Assembly: GCA_963842235.1 (NCBI GenBank)
Contig: CAWJFT010000001.1
Coordinates: 1,674,001-1,738,000, forward strand
Reading direction: 5' to 3'
DNA: 64,000 nucleotides
DNA from: JACDAN01 sp963842235
GTDB taxonomy: Bacteria; Actinomycetota; Thermoleophilia; Gaiellales; Gaiellaceae
The notes beneath the pieces were generated by a model. It made no database searches and had not been told where the DNA came from. It saw only the letters and a list, made by a program, of their open reading frames with translations. Positions within the stretch are counted from its first letter, which is position 1. Each line of letters starts with the position of its first letter. Below are positions 24,107-32,075 of this stretch, piece by piece. Position numbers and translations under genes: made by a program.

Positions 24107-25157
24107 AGGGACGGGCACGACGGCGGCGCTTCGGCGCTTCTGACTCAGACTTCTCTGCCCGCGCCCGGGACGGCTGCACCCGCTTCGGCTCGCCCGGCAT
24201 CTTCGGGAACTGCGGCGGATACGGCGCCTCGCCGACGCCTTCCTTCTCCTCCCGCTCCACCCACTCGAAGAGCTTCTCGAGGTCGCAGACGGCATCGTCG
24301 ATGCCGGCCTGGACGTCGCCGATCTCCGCGAACCGCTTCGGCATCGTGGCCAGGGTGAAGTCCTCCGTCTCGACGTCGGGCAGCTCCTCCCAGGTCACCG
24401 GCGCCGACACGGTCGCGTCCGGACGGGCGCGCACCGAGTAGGCCGAGGCGATCGTCCGGTCCCGGGCGTTCTGGTTGTAGTCGATGAAGACACGGCGGCC
24501 GCGCTCCTCCTTCCACCAGGCGGTCGTCACCTTCTTCGGCGCGCGCCGCTCGACCTCCCGCGCGAAGGCGAGCGCACAGCGGCGCACCTCCGGAAAGGAC
24601 CACTTCGGCTCGATCCGGCAGGCGATGTGGATCCCACGATTGCCGGACGTCTTCGGCCAGCCGGTGTAGCCGAGGTCGTCGAGCACCTCCTTGACGATCA
24701 ACGCAACCTTCTTGCCGTCCTTGAACGTCGTGCCAGGCTGCGGGTCGACGTCGATGCGCAGCTCGTCCGGGTTGTCGACGTGGGCGCGACGCGAGGGCCA
24801 CGGGTGGAAGTCGATGGTGGCGAGATTCGCCGCCCAGGCGACGTGGGCCAGCTCGGTCACGCACAGCTCGTCGGCATGACGGCCGGACGGGAACGTCACG
24901 CGCGCGGTCTCGATCCAGTCGGGTCGCTTCTCCGGCACCCGCTTCTGGTAGATCGCCTCGCCCTCGGCGCCGTCCGGGTGGCGCTTGAGCTGCGTCGGCC
25001 GCTCGTACAGCGCCCGGACGATCCCCTCGCCGACGGAGACGTAGTACTGGACGTGGTCCAGCTTGGTCGCCTTCAGCTTGCGGTAGAAGACCTTGTCCGG
25101 ATTGGTCACCTTGACCGTCCGGCCACCGATCTCCAACTCGACGAATGGGGAAGCCAT
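24105..25157 (-). CDS. LigD-type polymerase/primase domain protein (NHEJ)
   Basis: 350 residues of the archaeo-eukaryotic primase-like LigD polymerase family. Marks: VTNPDKVFYRKLKATKLDHV at the start, AHVAWAANLATIDFHPWPSR, the metal-binding DELRIDVDPQPGT (D-x-D), SGNRGIHIACRIEP (S-G-x-R-G-x-H) and RRVFIDYNQNARDRTIASAY. It adds nucleotides or fills gaps at DNA ends. Beyond residue ~300 is a Lys/Arg/Glu-rich tail. The ligase function is supplied by the convergent gene at 23047; a nuclease domain is absent from both. Confidence 0.93.
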   Translation of the reverse strand: MASPFVELEIGGRTVKVTNPDKVFYRKLKATKLDHVQYYVSVGEGIVRALYERPTQLKRHPDGAEGEAIYQKRVPEKRPDWIETARVTFPSGRHADELCVTELAHVAWAANLATIDFHPWPSRRAHVDNPDELRIDVDPQPGTTFKDGKKVALIVKEVLDDLGYTGWPKTSGNRGIHIACRIEPKWSFPEVRRCALAFAREVERRAPKKVTTAWWKEERGRRVFIDYNQNARDRTIASAYSVRARPDATVSAPVTWEELPDVETEDFTLATMPKRFAEIGDVQAGIDDAVCDLEKLFEWVEREEKEGVGEAPYPPQFPKMPGEPKRVQPSRARAEKSESEAPKRRRRARP

Positions 25158-25258
25158 TGCCGTATTTCACCTGTTCGTAGCGCGATGCTGGCGAAAGCGG
25201 CTGAAGGGGTCGCGCGCTGCCGACTGAGGGGCCGGCTATCCTGCGGCGCTTCTGCGAC

Positions 25259-25349
25259 GGAGAAGTGGCCGAGTGGCTGAAGGCGGCGCCCTGCTAAGGC
25301 GTTAGGGGGGTTATTACCTCCCTCGAGGGTTCGAATCCCTCCTTCTCCG
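25259..25349 (+). tRNA. tRNA-Ser (anticodon GCT)
   Basis: 91-nt class II tRNA: acceptor GGAGAAG/CTTCTCC, anticodon GCT in loop CTGCTAA, long variable arm, T-arm GAGGG/CCCTC, discriminator G. Three bases separate it from the next tRNA-Ser. Confidence 0.95.
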
Positions 25350-25352
25350 TTC

Positions 25353-25439
25353 GGAGGGGTGCCGGAGCGGTCGAACGGGGCGGTCTCGAAAACCGTTAGA
25401 GGTGCAAGCCTCTCGAGGGTTCAAATCCCTCCCCCTCCG
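25353..25439 (+). tRNA. tRNA-Ser (anticodon CGA)
   Basis: 87-nt class II tRNA: acceptor GGAGGGG/CCCCTCC, anticodon loop CTCGAAA (CGA), variable arm, T-arm GAGGG/CCCTC with TTCAAAT. Its D-arm and anticodon arm closely resemble the tRNA-Ser(TGA) at 14057. Confidence 0.95.
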
Positions 25440-25611
25440 CTCGCGCGTCAGCGTCGGCCCGTACGGTTTGAAACCCTCGTTCCTGCGGACGACATAGGCC
25501 CTGGAAAGACCCTCCGCGCGGACGAGCACAGATCGCTCGTCCGCCCGACGACACGCGCGCCGCGCACTCCTAGCCTCGGTTGCAGTGATGAACGCAACCG
25601 AAGGAGGCCAC

Positions 25612-26553
25612 ATGAACCCGCAGGCATACGTCGTCCAGACGGCGGCCCTGACGAAGCGATTCGGCGACCGGGTGGCGGTCGACGCCGTCGACTTGCATAT
25701 CTCGCGCGGCGCTGCATTCGGCTATCTCGGGCCCAACGGCGCCGGGAAGACGACCCTGATCCGCATGCTGCTCGGTCTTACGAGCGCGACGTCGGGGACG
25801 ATGCGGCTGCTCGGCCGTCCGGTCCCGGCAGAGCGGAAGCAGGCGCTCGCGCGAGTCGGCGCCATCGTCGAGGAGCCGCGCTTCCACGCCCATCTGACCG
25901 GACGGGAGAATCTCGAGGTCGTCGCAGCCGCCCGCGAGCCGGAGGCGCACGAGCGAATCGACGGCGCGCTCGCCCGCGCCGGGCTCTCACAGCGCGCCGA
26001 CGACCGCGTGAAGAGCTACTCGCTCGGAATGCGTCAGCGGCTCGGGGTCGCGCGCAGCCTGCTCGCCGACCCTGAGCTCCTGATCCTGGACGAGCCGACC
26101 AACGGGCTCGACCCGGCCGGGATTCGCGAGTTCCGCCACATGATCCGGGGCTTCGTCGCGGAAGGCCGGACCGTGCTCCTCTCGTCGCACCTGCTCGACG
26201 AGGTGGAGAAGATCTGCGACGAGGTCGCGATCGTCGACCGGGGCCAGGTCGTGGTGCAGGGCTCGATCGCCGAGCTGGCCGCCGGCGCCGAGCAGACGAT
26301 CCTCGTGGCCACGAGCGACGACGAGCGCGCGCTCAGGCTCATCGGCGAGCACCGGGGAGTCGAGTCCGCCGCCGCCGAGCCCGAAGGCATCCGCGTCGCG
26401 CTCCATCCCGATGTCGAAGGCGAGCTCGCGGCCGACGACCTGGGTCGCCGCATCGTCCTGTCCGGCCTTGCCATCCGCCGCTTCGAGCCCGCCCGCGCGT
26501 CGCTCGAAGAGCGGTTCTTGGAGATCACGTCCCGATTGGAGGAAGCAGCATGA
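25612..26553 (+). CDS. ABC transporter ATP-binding protein
   Basis: 313 residues from the ATG at 25612, preceded by GAAGGAGGCC (an earlier ATG at 25585 lacks a good ribosome site). Walker A GPNGAGKTTL, signature YSLGMRQRLGVARSLL, Walker B LLILDEPTNGLDP and switch His in LLSSHLLDEVEKI are intact. The C-terminal ~80 residues (REHRGVESAAAEPEGIRVAL) form the extra domain of DrrA/CcmA-like exporters. The partner permease overlaps by four bases. The exported substrate (drug, lipid or antibiotic) is unknown. Confidence 0.93.
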   Translation: MNPQAYVVQTAALTKRFGDRVAVDAVDLHISRGAAFGYLGPNGAGKTTLIRMLLGLTSATSGTMRLLGRPVPAERKQALARVGAIVEEPRFHAHLTGRENLEVVAAAREPEAHERIDGALARAGLSQRADDRVKSYSLGMRQRLGVARSLLADPELLILDEPTNGLDPAGIREFRHMIRGFVAEGRTVLLSSHLLDEVEKICDEVAIVDRGQVVVQGSIAELAAGAEQTILVATSDDERALRLIGEHRGVESAAAEPEGIRVALHPDVEGELAADDLGRRIVLSGLAIRRFEPARASLEERFLEITSRLEEAA

Positions 26554-27368
26554 GTGCCACAGCCCTGACAGCCGACATCCCGAAGGCTCGCAAGCGACGC
26601 TCCATGCCGAGACTCGTCAATGCAGAGCTCCTGAAGCTCCGCAAGCGGCGAGGTCTTGTCGCCGCCGTCGCGGCGCTGACGATCCTGCCGATGGTGATCG
26701 CCTACGTCGTGCTGCTCGTGCTGCACGCCAACGATCCGTCGAGGCACGGGCCCGCAGGTGGGCTCGAGAACTTCATGCCCTCGATGGACGTCCTGACGAC
26801 CTTGACGGTCGTGGCGGCCGTCCTGATCGGCGCGACGCTCGGCACCGGCGACCTGAGCACCGGCGTGTTCCGCGAGCTGGTCGTCACGGGACGGTCGCGG
26901 CTTGCGCTCTACGCGGCCCGCATCCCGGCCGGTCTCGCCGTTCTGCTCGCGCCGGTCGGCTTCGCGTTCGGAATCACCGCCACCGCGTCACGCGTCTTCG
27001 CCGGATCGTTGGAGGCACCGAGCGGCACGCTGCTCGTGCAATCCGCGGCCTGGCTTGCGCTGGTGGCCGGCGCGAGCATGGCGATCGCCCTGGGCGTCTC
27101 ATCGCTATTCAGCTCCCGCGGCACGTCGATCGGCATCCTCCTCGGCTGGCAGCTCGCGCTCATGCCGGTGCTGATCGCGATCGGCCCCCTCGGCCGGCTC
27201 CGGGACGGGCTGTTTTACGCAGCGACTGATCGGCTGCAGCCGGCGGCCTTGCTGGACGGCCCGCCGCCGGTGACGATGAGCGTCGCGACCGCAGTGGTCG
27301 TCCTCGTCGCCTGGACGGTTATCCCGCTCGCGCTCGGCGCCTGGAGGACCCAGACGCGAGACGCCTAA
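26550..27368 (+). CDS. ABC-2-type transporter permease
   Basis: 272 residues with about six membrane spans: VAAVAALTILPMVIAYVVLL, TVVAAVLIGATLGTGDLSTG, IPAGLAVLLAPVGFAFGITA, AWLALVAGASMAIALGVSSL, GTSIGILLGWQLALMPVLIA, VATAVVVLVAWTVIPLALGA. The N-terminal RLVNAELLKLRKRRG is the usual cytoplasmic coupling segment of this class. ATGA overlap with the ATPase shows a two-gene exporter operon. Convergent with the Crp/Fnr gene, whose stop overlaps by four bases. Confidence 0.88.
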   Translation: MSATALTADIPKARKRRSMPRLVNAELLKLRKRRGLVAAVAALTILPMVIAYVVLLVLHANDPSRHGPAGGLENFMPSMDVLTTLTVVAAVLIGATLGTGDLSTGVFRELVVTGRSRLALYAARIPAGLAVLLAPVGFAFGITATASRVFAGSLEAPSGTLLVQSAAWLALVAGASMAIALGVSSLFSSRGTSIGILLGWQLALMPVLIAIGPLGRLRDGLFYAATDRLQPAALLDGPPPVTMSVATAVVVLVAWTVIPLALGAWRTQTRDA

Positions 27369-28009
27369 ACGGTTGAGCGCCGCCTGAGCCGCTCGAGGTC
27401 GAGCACGACGGTCTTCGAGCGGCTCAGCTCGACCGTTCCGCGCGCCTGCTGCTCTCGGAGAACTCGGTTCACCGTCGCCCGCGAGGTGCCGGCGAGCTCG
27501 GCAAGCGCCTCCTGCGGCAGGGGGACGGTCCCTCCATAGAGCTCCGCAAGGTCGGCAAGGCGGCGCAGGACCCGCGCCTCGGCCGGGAGGTAGTAGGCCT
27601 CCGTCACCTGCTCGGAGAGACGGCGAACGCTCTCCGCCAGGATCGCGACCAAGACGGCGTCCACGCCAGGATGCTCACGCCGCAGCCGCGCGAAGTCGTC
27701 GCGAAGCACAACCCTTGTCTCCCCGGGCTCCAGCGCCGAGACGGTCGCCGAGCGCTCGATGGTGGCGCCGGAGACCAACGCGAGGTCCCCGAAGGCCTCC
27801 CCGGGGCCGCGAACGCCGAGCATCGCCGTCTCTCCGAGCGGCGTCGTGATCGCGACGGCGAAGCGGCCCTCCACGATCAGATGGAGCGCATTCGCGGGAT
27901 CTCCGCGGTGGAAGACGACCTCGTTGCGCGCGAACGTTCGGCGGCGGGCAATCGCCAGCAGCCTCCGCACGTCCTCTGGGGGGACATCGGCAAAGAGCCG
28001 CCATTCCAT
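27365..28009 (-). CDS. Crp/Fnr-family transcriptional regulator
   Basis: 214 residues. Cyclic-nucleotide-binding-type barrel (ARRRTFARNEVVFHRGDPAN, LHLIVEGRFAVAI, GPGEAFGDLALVSGATIERS), a long dimer helix (AILAESVRRLSEQVTEAY) and a winged helix (PLPQEALAELAGTSRATVNR, VLREQQARGTVEL). The Glu/Ser pair seen in true cAMP pockets is only partly kept (GEAFGDLAL), so the ligand is uncertain; no Fe-S cysteines. A palindrome GTGTCA-N6-TGACAC lies 5 bases upstream of the ATG. Divergent from the small secreted protein at 28117. Confidence 0.9.
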   Translation of the reverse strand: MEWRLFADVPPEDVRRLLAIARRRTFARNEVVFHRGDPANALHLIVEGRFAVAITTPLGETAMLGVRGPGEAFGDLALVSGATIERSATVSALEPGETRVVLRDDFARLRREHPGVDAVLVAILAESVRRLSEQVTEAYYLPAEARVLRRLADLAELYGGTVPLPQEALAELAGTSRATVNRVLREQQARGTVELSRSKTVVLDLERLRRRSTV

Positions 28010-28013
28010 GGTT

Positions 28014-28031
28014 GTGTCACGAGTTTGACAC
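28014..28031. promoter_or_regulatory. Crp/Fnr-like palindromic operator
   Basis: GTGTCA CGAGTT TGACAC has perfect 6-base arms with a 6-base spacer, the geometry of Crp/Fnr sites (TGTGA-N6-TCACA). It sits in the 107-base gap between the divergent regulator (start 28009) and the gene at 28117. A second, looser pair (GTGTCG-N10-CGACAC, 28038-28059) follows. Likely bound by the adjacent regulator. Confidence 0.55.
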
Positions 28032-28116
28032 TTCTGGTGTCGCCGGTGTGAACGACACGCGCGATTCCCACCCCTATCTTCGAGTCATGGCCGGAGGCAC
28101 GAAGGAGGGAACGGAA

Positions 28117-28494
28117 ATGAAGCGCAGGAAGCGGTTCACGATCAAGCTGGTCGCGCTCGGATTCGCGATCGCCGCGCTGGCGGCCCCGTCCGCACAGGCG
28201 TATCTCGACCCCAGCGGGACGGGACGCACGCAAATCGTCACCCCGCAGGACCGTCCGATTCACGGCGTTGGCTACTCGTCGTACTCGACCCAGCCGAATG
28301 TCGTTCTCGGCGCGGACGATCGAGCCTTCGACCGGATGTCGCCCACCACGCGCGAGGCGCCCGTCCTCACCAGCAGCGACGACGGCTTCGAGCTCGGCGC
28401 GCTGGGCATGACCGGGATCGTCCTGGCGCTCATGGCCGGCGCGGCACTGATCGCCGTGCACGAGGCCCGCAAGCACAAGCTCATCGGCGCCTGA
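28117..28494 (+). CDS. Small exported membrane-anchored protein
   Basis: 125 residues from an ATG preceded by AAGGAGGGA. The N-terminus (MKRRKRFTIKLVALGFAIAA, cleavage near AQA) is a signal peptide. The middle is polar (YLDPSGTGRTQIVTPQDRPI, YSSYSTQPNVVLGADDRAFD). The C-terminus has one membrane span (LGMTGIVLALMAGAALIAVH) and a basic tail, so a type I membrane topology is expected. There is no LPXTG motif. No family name can be given; small proteins of this layout are common in actinobacteria. Probably regulated by the divergent Crp/Fnr protein. Confidence 0.65.
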   Translation: MKRRKRFTIKLVALGFAIAALAAPSAQAYLDPSGTGRTQIVTPQDRPIHGVGYSSYSTQPNVVLGADDRAFDRMSPTTREAPVLTSSDDGFELGALGMTGIVLALMAGAALIAVHEARKHKLIGA

Positions 28495-28517
28495 GGCGCC
28501 CACTTCCGCGGCCACCC

Positions 28518-28545
28518 CCGGCGGGCTCCGAAAGGGGCCCGCCGG
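28518..28545 (+). terminator. Hairpin terminator with GAAA loop
   Basis: CCGGCGGGCTCC / GGGGCCCGCCGG, a 12-bp stem with one T-G pair and a GAAA tetraloop, 23 bases after the stop at 28494 and ahead of the tRNA-Ser. Confidence 0.7.
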
Positions 28546-28574
28546 CTATGCGACCCGATACCCTGTGCCGACCC

Positions 28575-28664
28575 GGAGAGGTGTCCGAGTTGGCCTAAGG
28601 AGCGCGACTGGAAATCGCGTACCTGCCGAAAGGTGGGTCGCGGGTTCGAATCCCGCCCTCTCCG
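28575..28664 (+). tRNA. tRNA-Ser (anticodon GGA)
   Basis: 90-nt class II tRNA: acceptor GGAGAGG/CCTCTCC, anticodon loop CTGGAAA (GGA), long variable arm, T-arm GCGGG/CCCGC, discriminator G. With the genes at 14057, 25259 and 25353 it completes the four serine isoacceptors. Confidence 0.95.
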
Positions 28665-28673
28665 CTGCTCGTT

Positions 28674-29177
28674 CTAGTCGTCGCGCTCGGCCGCGATCCA
28701 CGCCGCCAGCTCATCCGCGACCTGCTCAGCCGAGAGCGCCGACGTGTCGATGACGCGGACATGCCGCTCGCGGGCGTGGCTCCGCAGCCACTCGGCCCAG
28801 TTGAGGTAGTCCTGAAGCTCTCCGGCCGAGCGCGTGAACCACTCCGGTCCACGAGCGCGGAGACGTGCGATCCGCGTCTCGTCGTCGCAGTCGAGCAGGC
28901 ATGCGGAGATCGCTTCAAGGCGCGGCGCGGACGGCGCCTCGAGGAGCTCGCCCAGCGGCGTCTGCCCGGCGAGAAGCATGTCCATCCCCTGGGCCTGGTA
29001 GTCGAGCGCCCGGCGAACCCAGTCCTCGTTCGCACGCCGCCGCCAGGCGGCGTCGGCACCGGGCGGAACGCCGACCTCGTCGAAATCGTGGATCGCAAGA
29101 TCGGTCACACGCTCGCGGAGCGCGTCCAGCGCGAACGTCTTCCCGGCGGCGCTCGACCCGAAGAGCAGAAAGAGCAG
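28674..29177 (-). CDS. P-loop kinase-like (AAA_33-type) protein
   Basis: About 167 residues. The Walker A motif GSSAAGKTFALDAL is near the N-terminus, followed by LAIHDFDEVGVPPGADAAWR, LLDCDDETRIARLRARGPEW and a helical tail with VRVIDTSALSAEQVADELAA. The layout is that of small nucleoside- or gluconate-kinase-like P-loop enzymes. No ATG/GTG/TTG precedes the P-loop in frame; the CTG at 29177, next to the upstream stop (29180), is the best guess. Downstream of the cytochrome gene on the same strand. Confidence 0.65.
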   Translation of the reverse strand: MLFLLFGSSAAGKTFALDALRERVTDLAIHDFDEVGVPPGADAAWRRRANEDWVRRALDYQAQGMDMLLAGQTPLGELLEAPSAPRLEAISACLLDCDDETRIARLRARGPEWFTRSAGELQDYLNWAEWLRSHARERHVRVIDTSALSAEQVADELAAWIAAERDD

Positions 29178-29179
29178 GC

Positions 29180-29779
29180 CTAGCTCGTCCCGGACGCCAG
29201 AAACGCGACCAGGTCGTCGATCTGCTTCGGCGAGAGCTGTTGGCCGAACGTCTGCGGCATCACGCCGGCGCTGTATCCGGACGCGATCACGGCATTGGGA
29301 TCGACAATCGATTGGTGGATGAATGCCGCGTCCTTGCCTTTGAGCACGTCGTCGAGGTCTGGCCCCACCGTTCCGTTGCTTCCGGCGGGTGAAAACGTGT
29401 GGCAACTACCGCACCCCTGCGCGAGAAAGACGGCTTTCCCCGCCTGCGCGTTGCCCGCCGGCGGTGGTGGAGGCGCCGTCGGCGTGGTCGTTGTCGGCGT
29501 CGTCTGCGTGGCCGTGGTCCCAGTCGGAGTCGTGCTCGTCTCCGTCGTCTCTCCTGCCGCCTCGCCGTGATCCTCCTCCTTTGCGAAGACCTCGACAGCG
29601 CTCAGCATCGCGGCCATCAGGATCAGAGTGACGAGGATGAACGGCACGAGGCCGCGCTTGCCGGGAAAGTCGGGATTGCCACGCGGGATCACGAGCGCGG
29701 CCAGCAGCGCGAAGGCGATGAACACGGCTGCCGTGAGCCCGAGGCCGAGCTTCTGGTTCGTCGTCAACGCGAGTAGCAC
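29180..29779 (-). CDS. Membrane-anchored cytochrome c
   Basis: 199 residues. Two N-terminal membrane spans (KLGLGLTAAVFIAFALLAAL and LVPFILVTLILMAAMLSAVE) anchor it; a Thr/Pro linker (TTETSTTPTGTTATQTTPTT) leads to a class I cytochrome c with CGSCH, GPDLDDVLKGKDAAFIHQSI and the axial Met in AGVMPQTFG. The heme domain closely resembles the lipoprotein cytochrome at 12395-12802 (QGCGSCHTFSPAGSNGTVGP against SGCGGCHTFKPAGTTGTTGP). Probably electron transfer outside the membrane. Confidence 0.9.
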   Translation of the reverse strand: MLLALTTNQKLGLGLTAAVFIAFALLAALVIPRGNPDFPGKRGLVPFILVTLILMAAMLSAVEVFAKEEDHGEAAGETTETSTTPTGTTATQTTPTTTTPTAPPPPPAGNAQAGKAVFLAQGCGSCHTFSPAGSNGTVGPDLDDVLKGKDAAFIHQSIVDPNAVIASGYSAGVMPQTFGQQLSPKQIDDLVAFLASGTS

Positions 29780-29863
29780 GGCGAGGAACCTACCCTAGGC
29801 GGAAACCGGCCCGCGGCCATGCTGTCGTATCCTCCGTTGCACTCGAACCAGGAGGGAGAAGCC

Positions 29864-30325
29864 ATGAGCCAGCTCGATGACTTGCTAGGCGGTCTTCTCG
29901 GCGGCCAGGGAGGCACCGGCTCGCCAAGCGTTGCGGCGGGCGGCCAGGGCGGTGCGGCCGGAGGCGGCGCCGCGTCGCTGATTCCAATGTTGCTTCCGGT
30001 GCTCGCCAGCCTGCTTGCCGGGGGCGGTTTGAACAAGATCCTCGGCAGCCTGAAAGCACAGGGCGCGAATGCGCAAGCCGACTCGTGGGTCGGAACCGGG
30101 ACTAATGAGCCCGTCAGCGCAGAGCAGGTCCAGCAGGCGGTCGGCGACGACGAGATCGACCGGATCGCCGAGAAGCTCGGCGTCCCGAAGGACCAGGCCG
30201 CGCAGGCGGTGGCCGAGGCGCTGCCGCAGGTGGTCGACCGGGTCAGCCCGGACGGCCAGCTTCCGCCGCAGGAAGAGCTCGACCAGGCGTTCAGCCGGCT
30301 CGCGCAGCAGGGAGGCGCCGCCTAG
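29864..30325 (+). CDS. YidB-family (DUF937) protein
   Basis: 153 residues from an ATG with GGAGGGAGAAG upstream. Gly-rich start (MSQLDDLLGGLLGGQGGTGS), hydrophobic SLIPMLLPVLASLLAGGGL, then the YidB signature ADSWVGTGTNEPVSAEQVQQ, IAEKLGVPKDQAAQAVAEAL, PQVVDRVSPDGQLPPQEEL. The function of this family is unknown. The last 35 bases overlap the convergent metallopeptidase gene. Confidence 0.88.
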   Translation: MSQLDDLLGGLLGGQGGTGSPSVAAGGQGGAAGGGAASLIPMLLPVLASLLAGGGLNKILGSLKAQGANAQADSWVGTGTNEPVSAEQVQQAVGDDEIDRIAEKLGVPKDQAAQAVAEALPQVVDRVSPDGQLPPQEELDQAFSRLAQQGGAA

Positions 30326-31208
30326 CGAGGGCTAACACGGGGCCTGAAAACGTGTCGCAGCTCTGCGGCCCGGTGCCGTCGATGCCGCGCACGAACCAGG
30401 TCTGGCGCTGCTGCGACGACCCGTGTGTCCAGGACTCGGGCGTCACGCGGCCCTGGGCGCGCTCCTGAATGCGATCGTCGCCGACCGCCGCCGCCGCGTC
30501 GAGCGCGTCGGCCACGTCCTGCCGCGTGATGTCCTCGATGAAGCCGGTGTCGAGGGCATGTCCGACCCAGAGGCCGGCGTAACAGTCGGCCTGCAGCTCG
30601 ACGCGCACCTGGCCTCCCTGCGGGCCGGTGTTCCGATTGGCGCTCCGTAGCGTTCCGACCAGGTCCTGGACGTGGTGGCCGTACTCGTGCGCGAGGACGT
30701 AGGCCTCGGCGAGCGGCCCGCCGCGCGCTCCGAGCTTCGACTGGAGCTCGTCGAAGAAGCCGAGATCGATGTAGACGTAGCCGTCGGCCGGGCAGTAGAA
30801 CGGTCCGACCTCCTTCGAGGCTGGCCCGCAGCCGGTCTGGATGACGCCGTCGAAGAACCGCGTCTTCGTGGGCTCGTACCCGCGCAACGTCTTTTGCCAG
30901 TACGCCTGGACGCTGTTGACGATGCCCACGATGCGGCAGTCCTCGCGTTCGTTGGCGTTCTCTCCGGTGCGGCATTCGGTCTGCAGGTCGGTCGTCGCCG
31001 TCCCCGGCCCGACCGTCTGGTCTTGGAGCTGCCCGAGATCTCCGAGCCCGCCGCCGCCGCCGAGAAACAGAACGGCGAGCAGGATGATGACTCCGATCAG
31101 TCCGCCGCCGCCGAGGGTGGCCGGCAGACCCCCGGGCATGCGGGCTCCACGACCTCGCTGGTCCTCGACCTGCGAGGTGTCGAGCTGGGCCTCCTTCCGG
31201 AAGCGCAT
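30291..31208 (-). CDS. YpfJ-type neutral zinc metallopeptidase
   Basis: 305 residues. A cytoplasmic N-terminus (RGRGARMPGGLPATLGGGG) leads into one membrane span (LIGVIILLAVLFLGGGGGLG); the outer domain has the zinc site LAHEYGHHVQDLVG (H174, E175, H178) and VELQADCYAGLWVGHAL with a downstream Glu ligand, as in the YpfJ/putative zinc metallopeptidase family. The final ~10 residues differ from the usual ending because the gene runs into the convergent YidB-like gene. Substrates are unknown; an extracytoplasmic role is likely. Confidence 0.9.
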   Translation of the reverse strand: MRFRKEAQLDTSQVEDQRGRGARMPGGLPATLGGGGLIGVIILLAVLFLGGGGGLGDLGQLQDQTVGPGTATTDLQTECRTGENANEREDCRIVGIVNSVQAYWQKTLRGYEPTKTRFFDGVIQTGCGPASKEVGPFYCPADGYVYIDLGFFDELQSKLGARGGPLAEAYVLAHEYGHHVQDLVGTLRSANRNTGPQGGQVRVELQADCYAGLWVGHALDTGFIEDITRQDVADALDAAAAVGDDRIQERAQGRVTPESWTHGSSQQRQTWFVRGIDGTGPQSCDTFSGPVLALARRRLPAARAG

Positions 31209-31219
31209 CTAGGGCGAGT

Positions 31220-31703
31220 TTACGGATAGCTCCGTTGGGTCGTGCGCAGACCGATTCGTGGTGACCAGCGCCTCAAGGTCATCTCCCCGCGTTCGTAATC
31301 CCAGGTCACGAACGCTGCTTCTTCGATGCTCAGCGAGAAGACGCGGGCGGACTCGCGCGGTTGGTCGTTCCACCAGCCGTCGGTGACACGCCGCACGCAC
31401 CTCCTCGTCGGCTTCGATCGCCCGGCCGTAGAGCTTGAGCTCCCCCTCGCGTTCGTTCGGTCCCGTGATCGCGCTGTGGAGCGTGCAGCGCGCGTCGCGC
31501 TCCAGGTCCCGCACCTTGAGCGTCCAGGCCATCGCGCCGAAGAGCAGGTGGCCCTCCGCGAAGTAGGGCTCGACGGGGCTGATCCGCGGCGATCCGTCTC
31601 TGCGCAGCGTTGCGAGGAGGGCGACACGCGCTTCCTCGAGACGTGCCTTGCCGGGTTCGGCGATCTCCGGAGCCGCGAGCTCGAGCTCACGCCAGGGCTG
31701 CAT
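31220..31703 (-). CDS. Pyridoxamine 5'-phosphate oxidase-like FMN-binding protein, frameshifted
   Basis: The ATG at 31701-31703 opens MQPWRELELAAPEIAEPGKA, ARVALLATLRRDGSPRISPV, EPYFAEGHLLFGAMAWTLKV: a split-barrel PNPOx-like protein. Near 31390-31420 the frame changes: RAIEADEEVRAA continues in the next frame as WWNDQPRESARVFSLSIEEA, AFVTWDYERGEMTLRRWSP and stops at 31220. One indel restores about 160 residues. These F420/FMN-type proteins have diverse redox or binding roles. Reading an error or a recent mutation is preferred because the sequence after the break is still conserved. Confidence 0.7.
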
Positions 31704-31706
31704 CAG

Positions 31707-31778
31707 TGGGCGTGACTGGGATCGAACCAGTGACCTCCCGCGTGTGAAGCGGGCGCTCTCCCGCTGAGCTACACGCCC
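31707..31778 (-). tRNA. tRNA-Val (anticodon CAC)
   Basis: The reverse complement folds as a 72-nt cloverleaf: acceptor GGGCGTG/CACGCCC, D-arm GCTCAGCGGGAGAGC, anticodon arm CCCGC/GCGGG with loop TTCACAC (CAC, reads GTG), T-arm ACTGG/CCAGT with TTCGATC, discriminator A. It marks the border between the intact backbone and the glycan locus, whose genes are indel-rich. Confidence 0.95.
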
Positions 31779-32075
31779 TAGCCGACGCAGATTAGCGCTC
31801 GGCGGCCCGAGGGGCTTTCGGCCGCACTCAAGGCTTGGTCGGCGGCGGATGGCGGTCGGGTTGACGACGGTCGTGATAGGCGTCTCCTGATGCCTGCGGG
31901 AGGGGATTCGCTCCGACCCGCCGATGGCGAGAAGCGCGTGGAGCACGCGGCCACGGCCCCTGCCCGAGCGACGCTCCGCTGGGGGAGCAGCATTGGACAA
32001 AGCCTCTGAACTCATTCAATCGGCCGAAAGGTCCAGTCCTTTTCATCTTGTGCAAGTCTGGAAGCCCGTCGTAGG
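31779..32075. other. Non-coding gap before the glycan locus
   Basis: 297 bases between tRNA-Val and the next open frame. I see no conserved frame, hairpin or repeat of note here. Open frames on the minus strand are low-complexity Ser/Arg/Pro translations. Confidence 0.5.
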
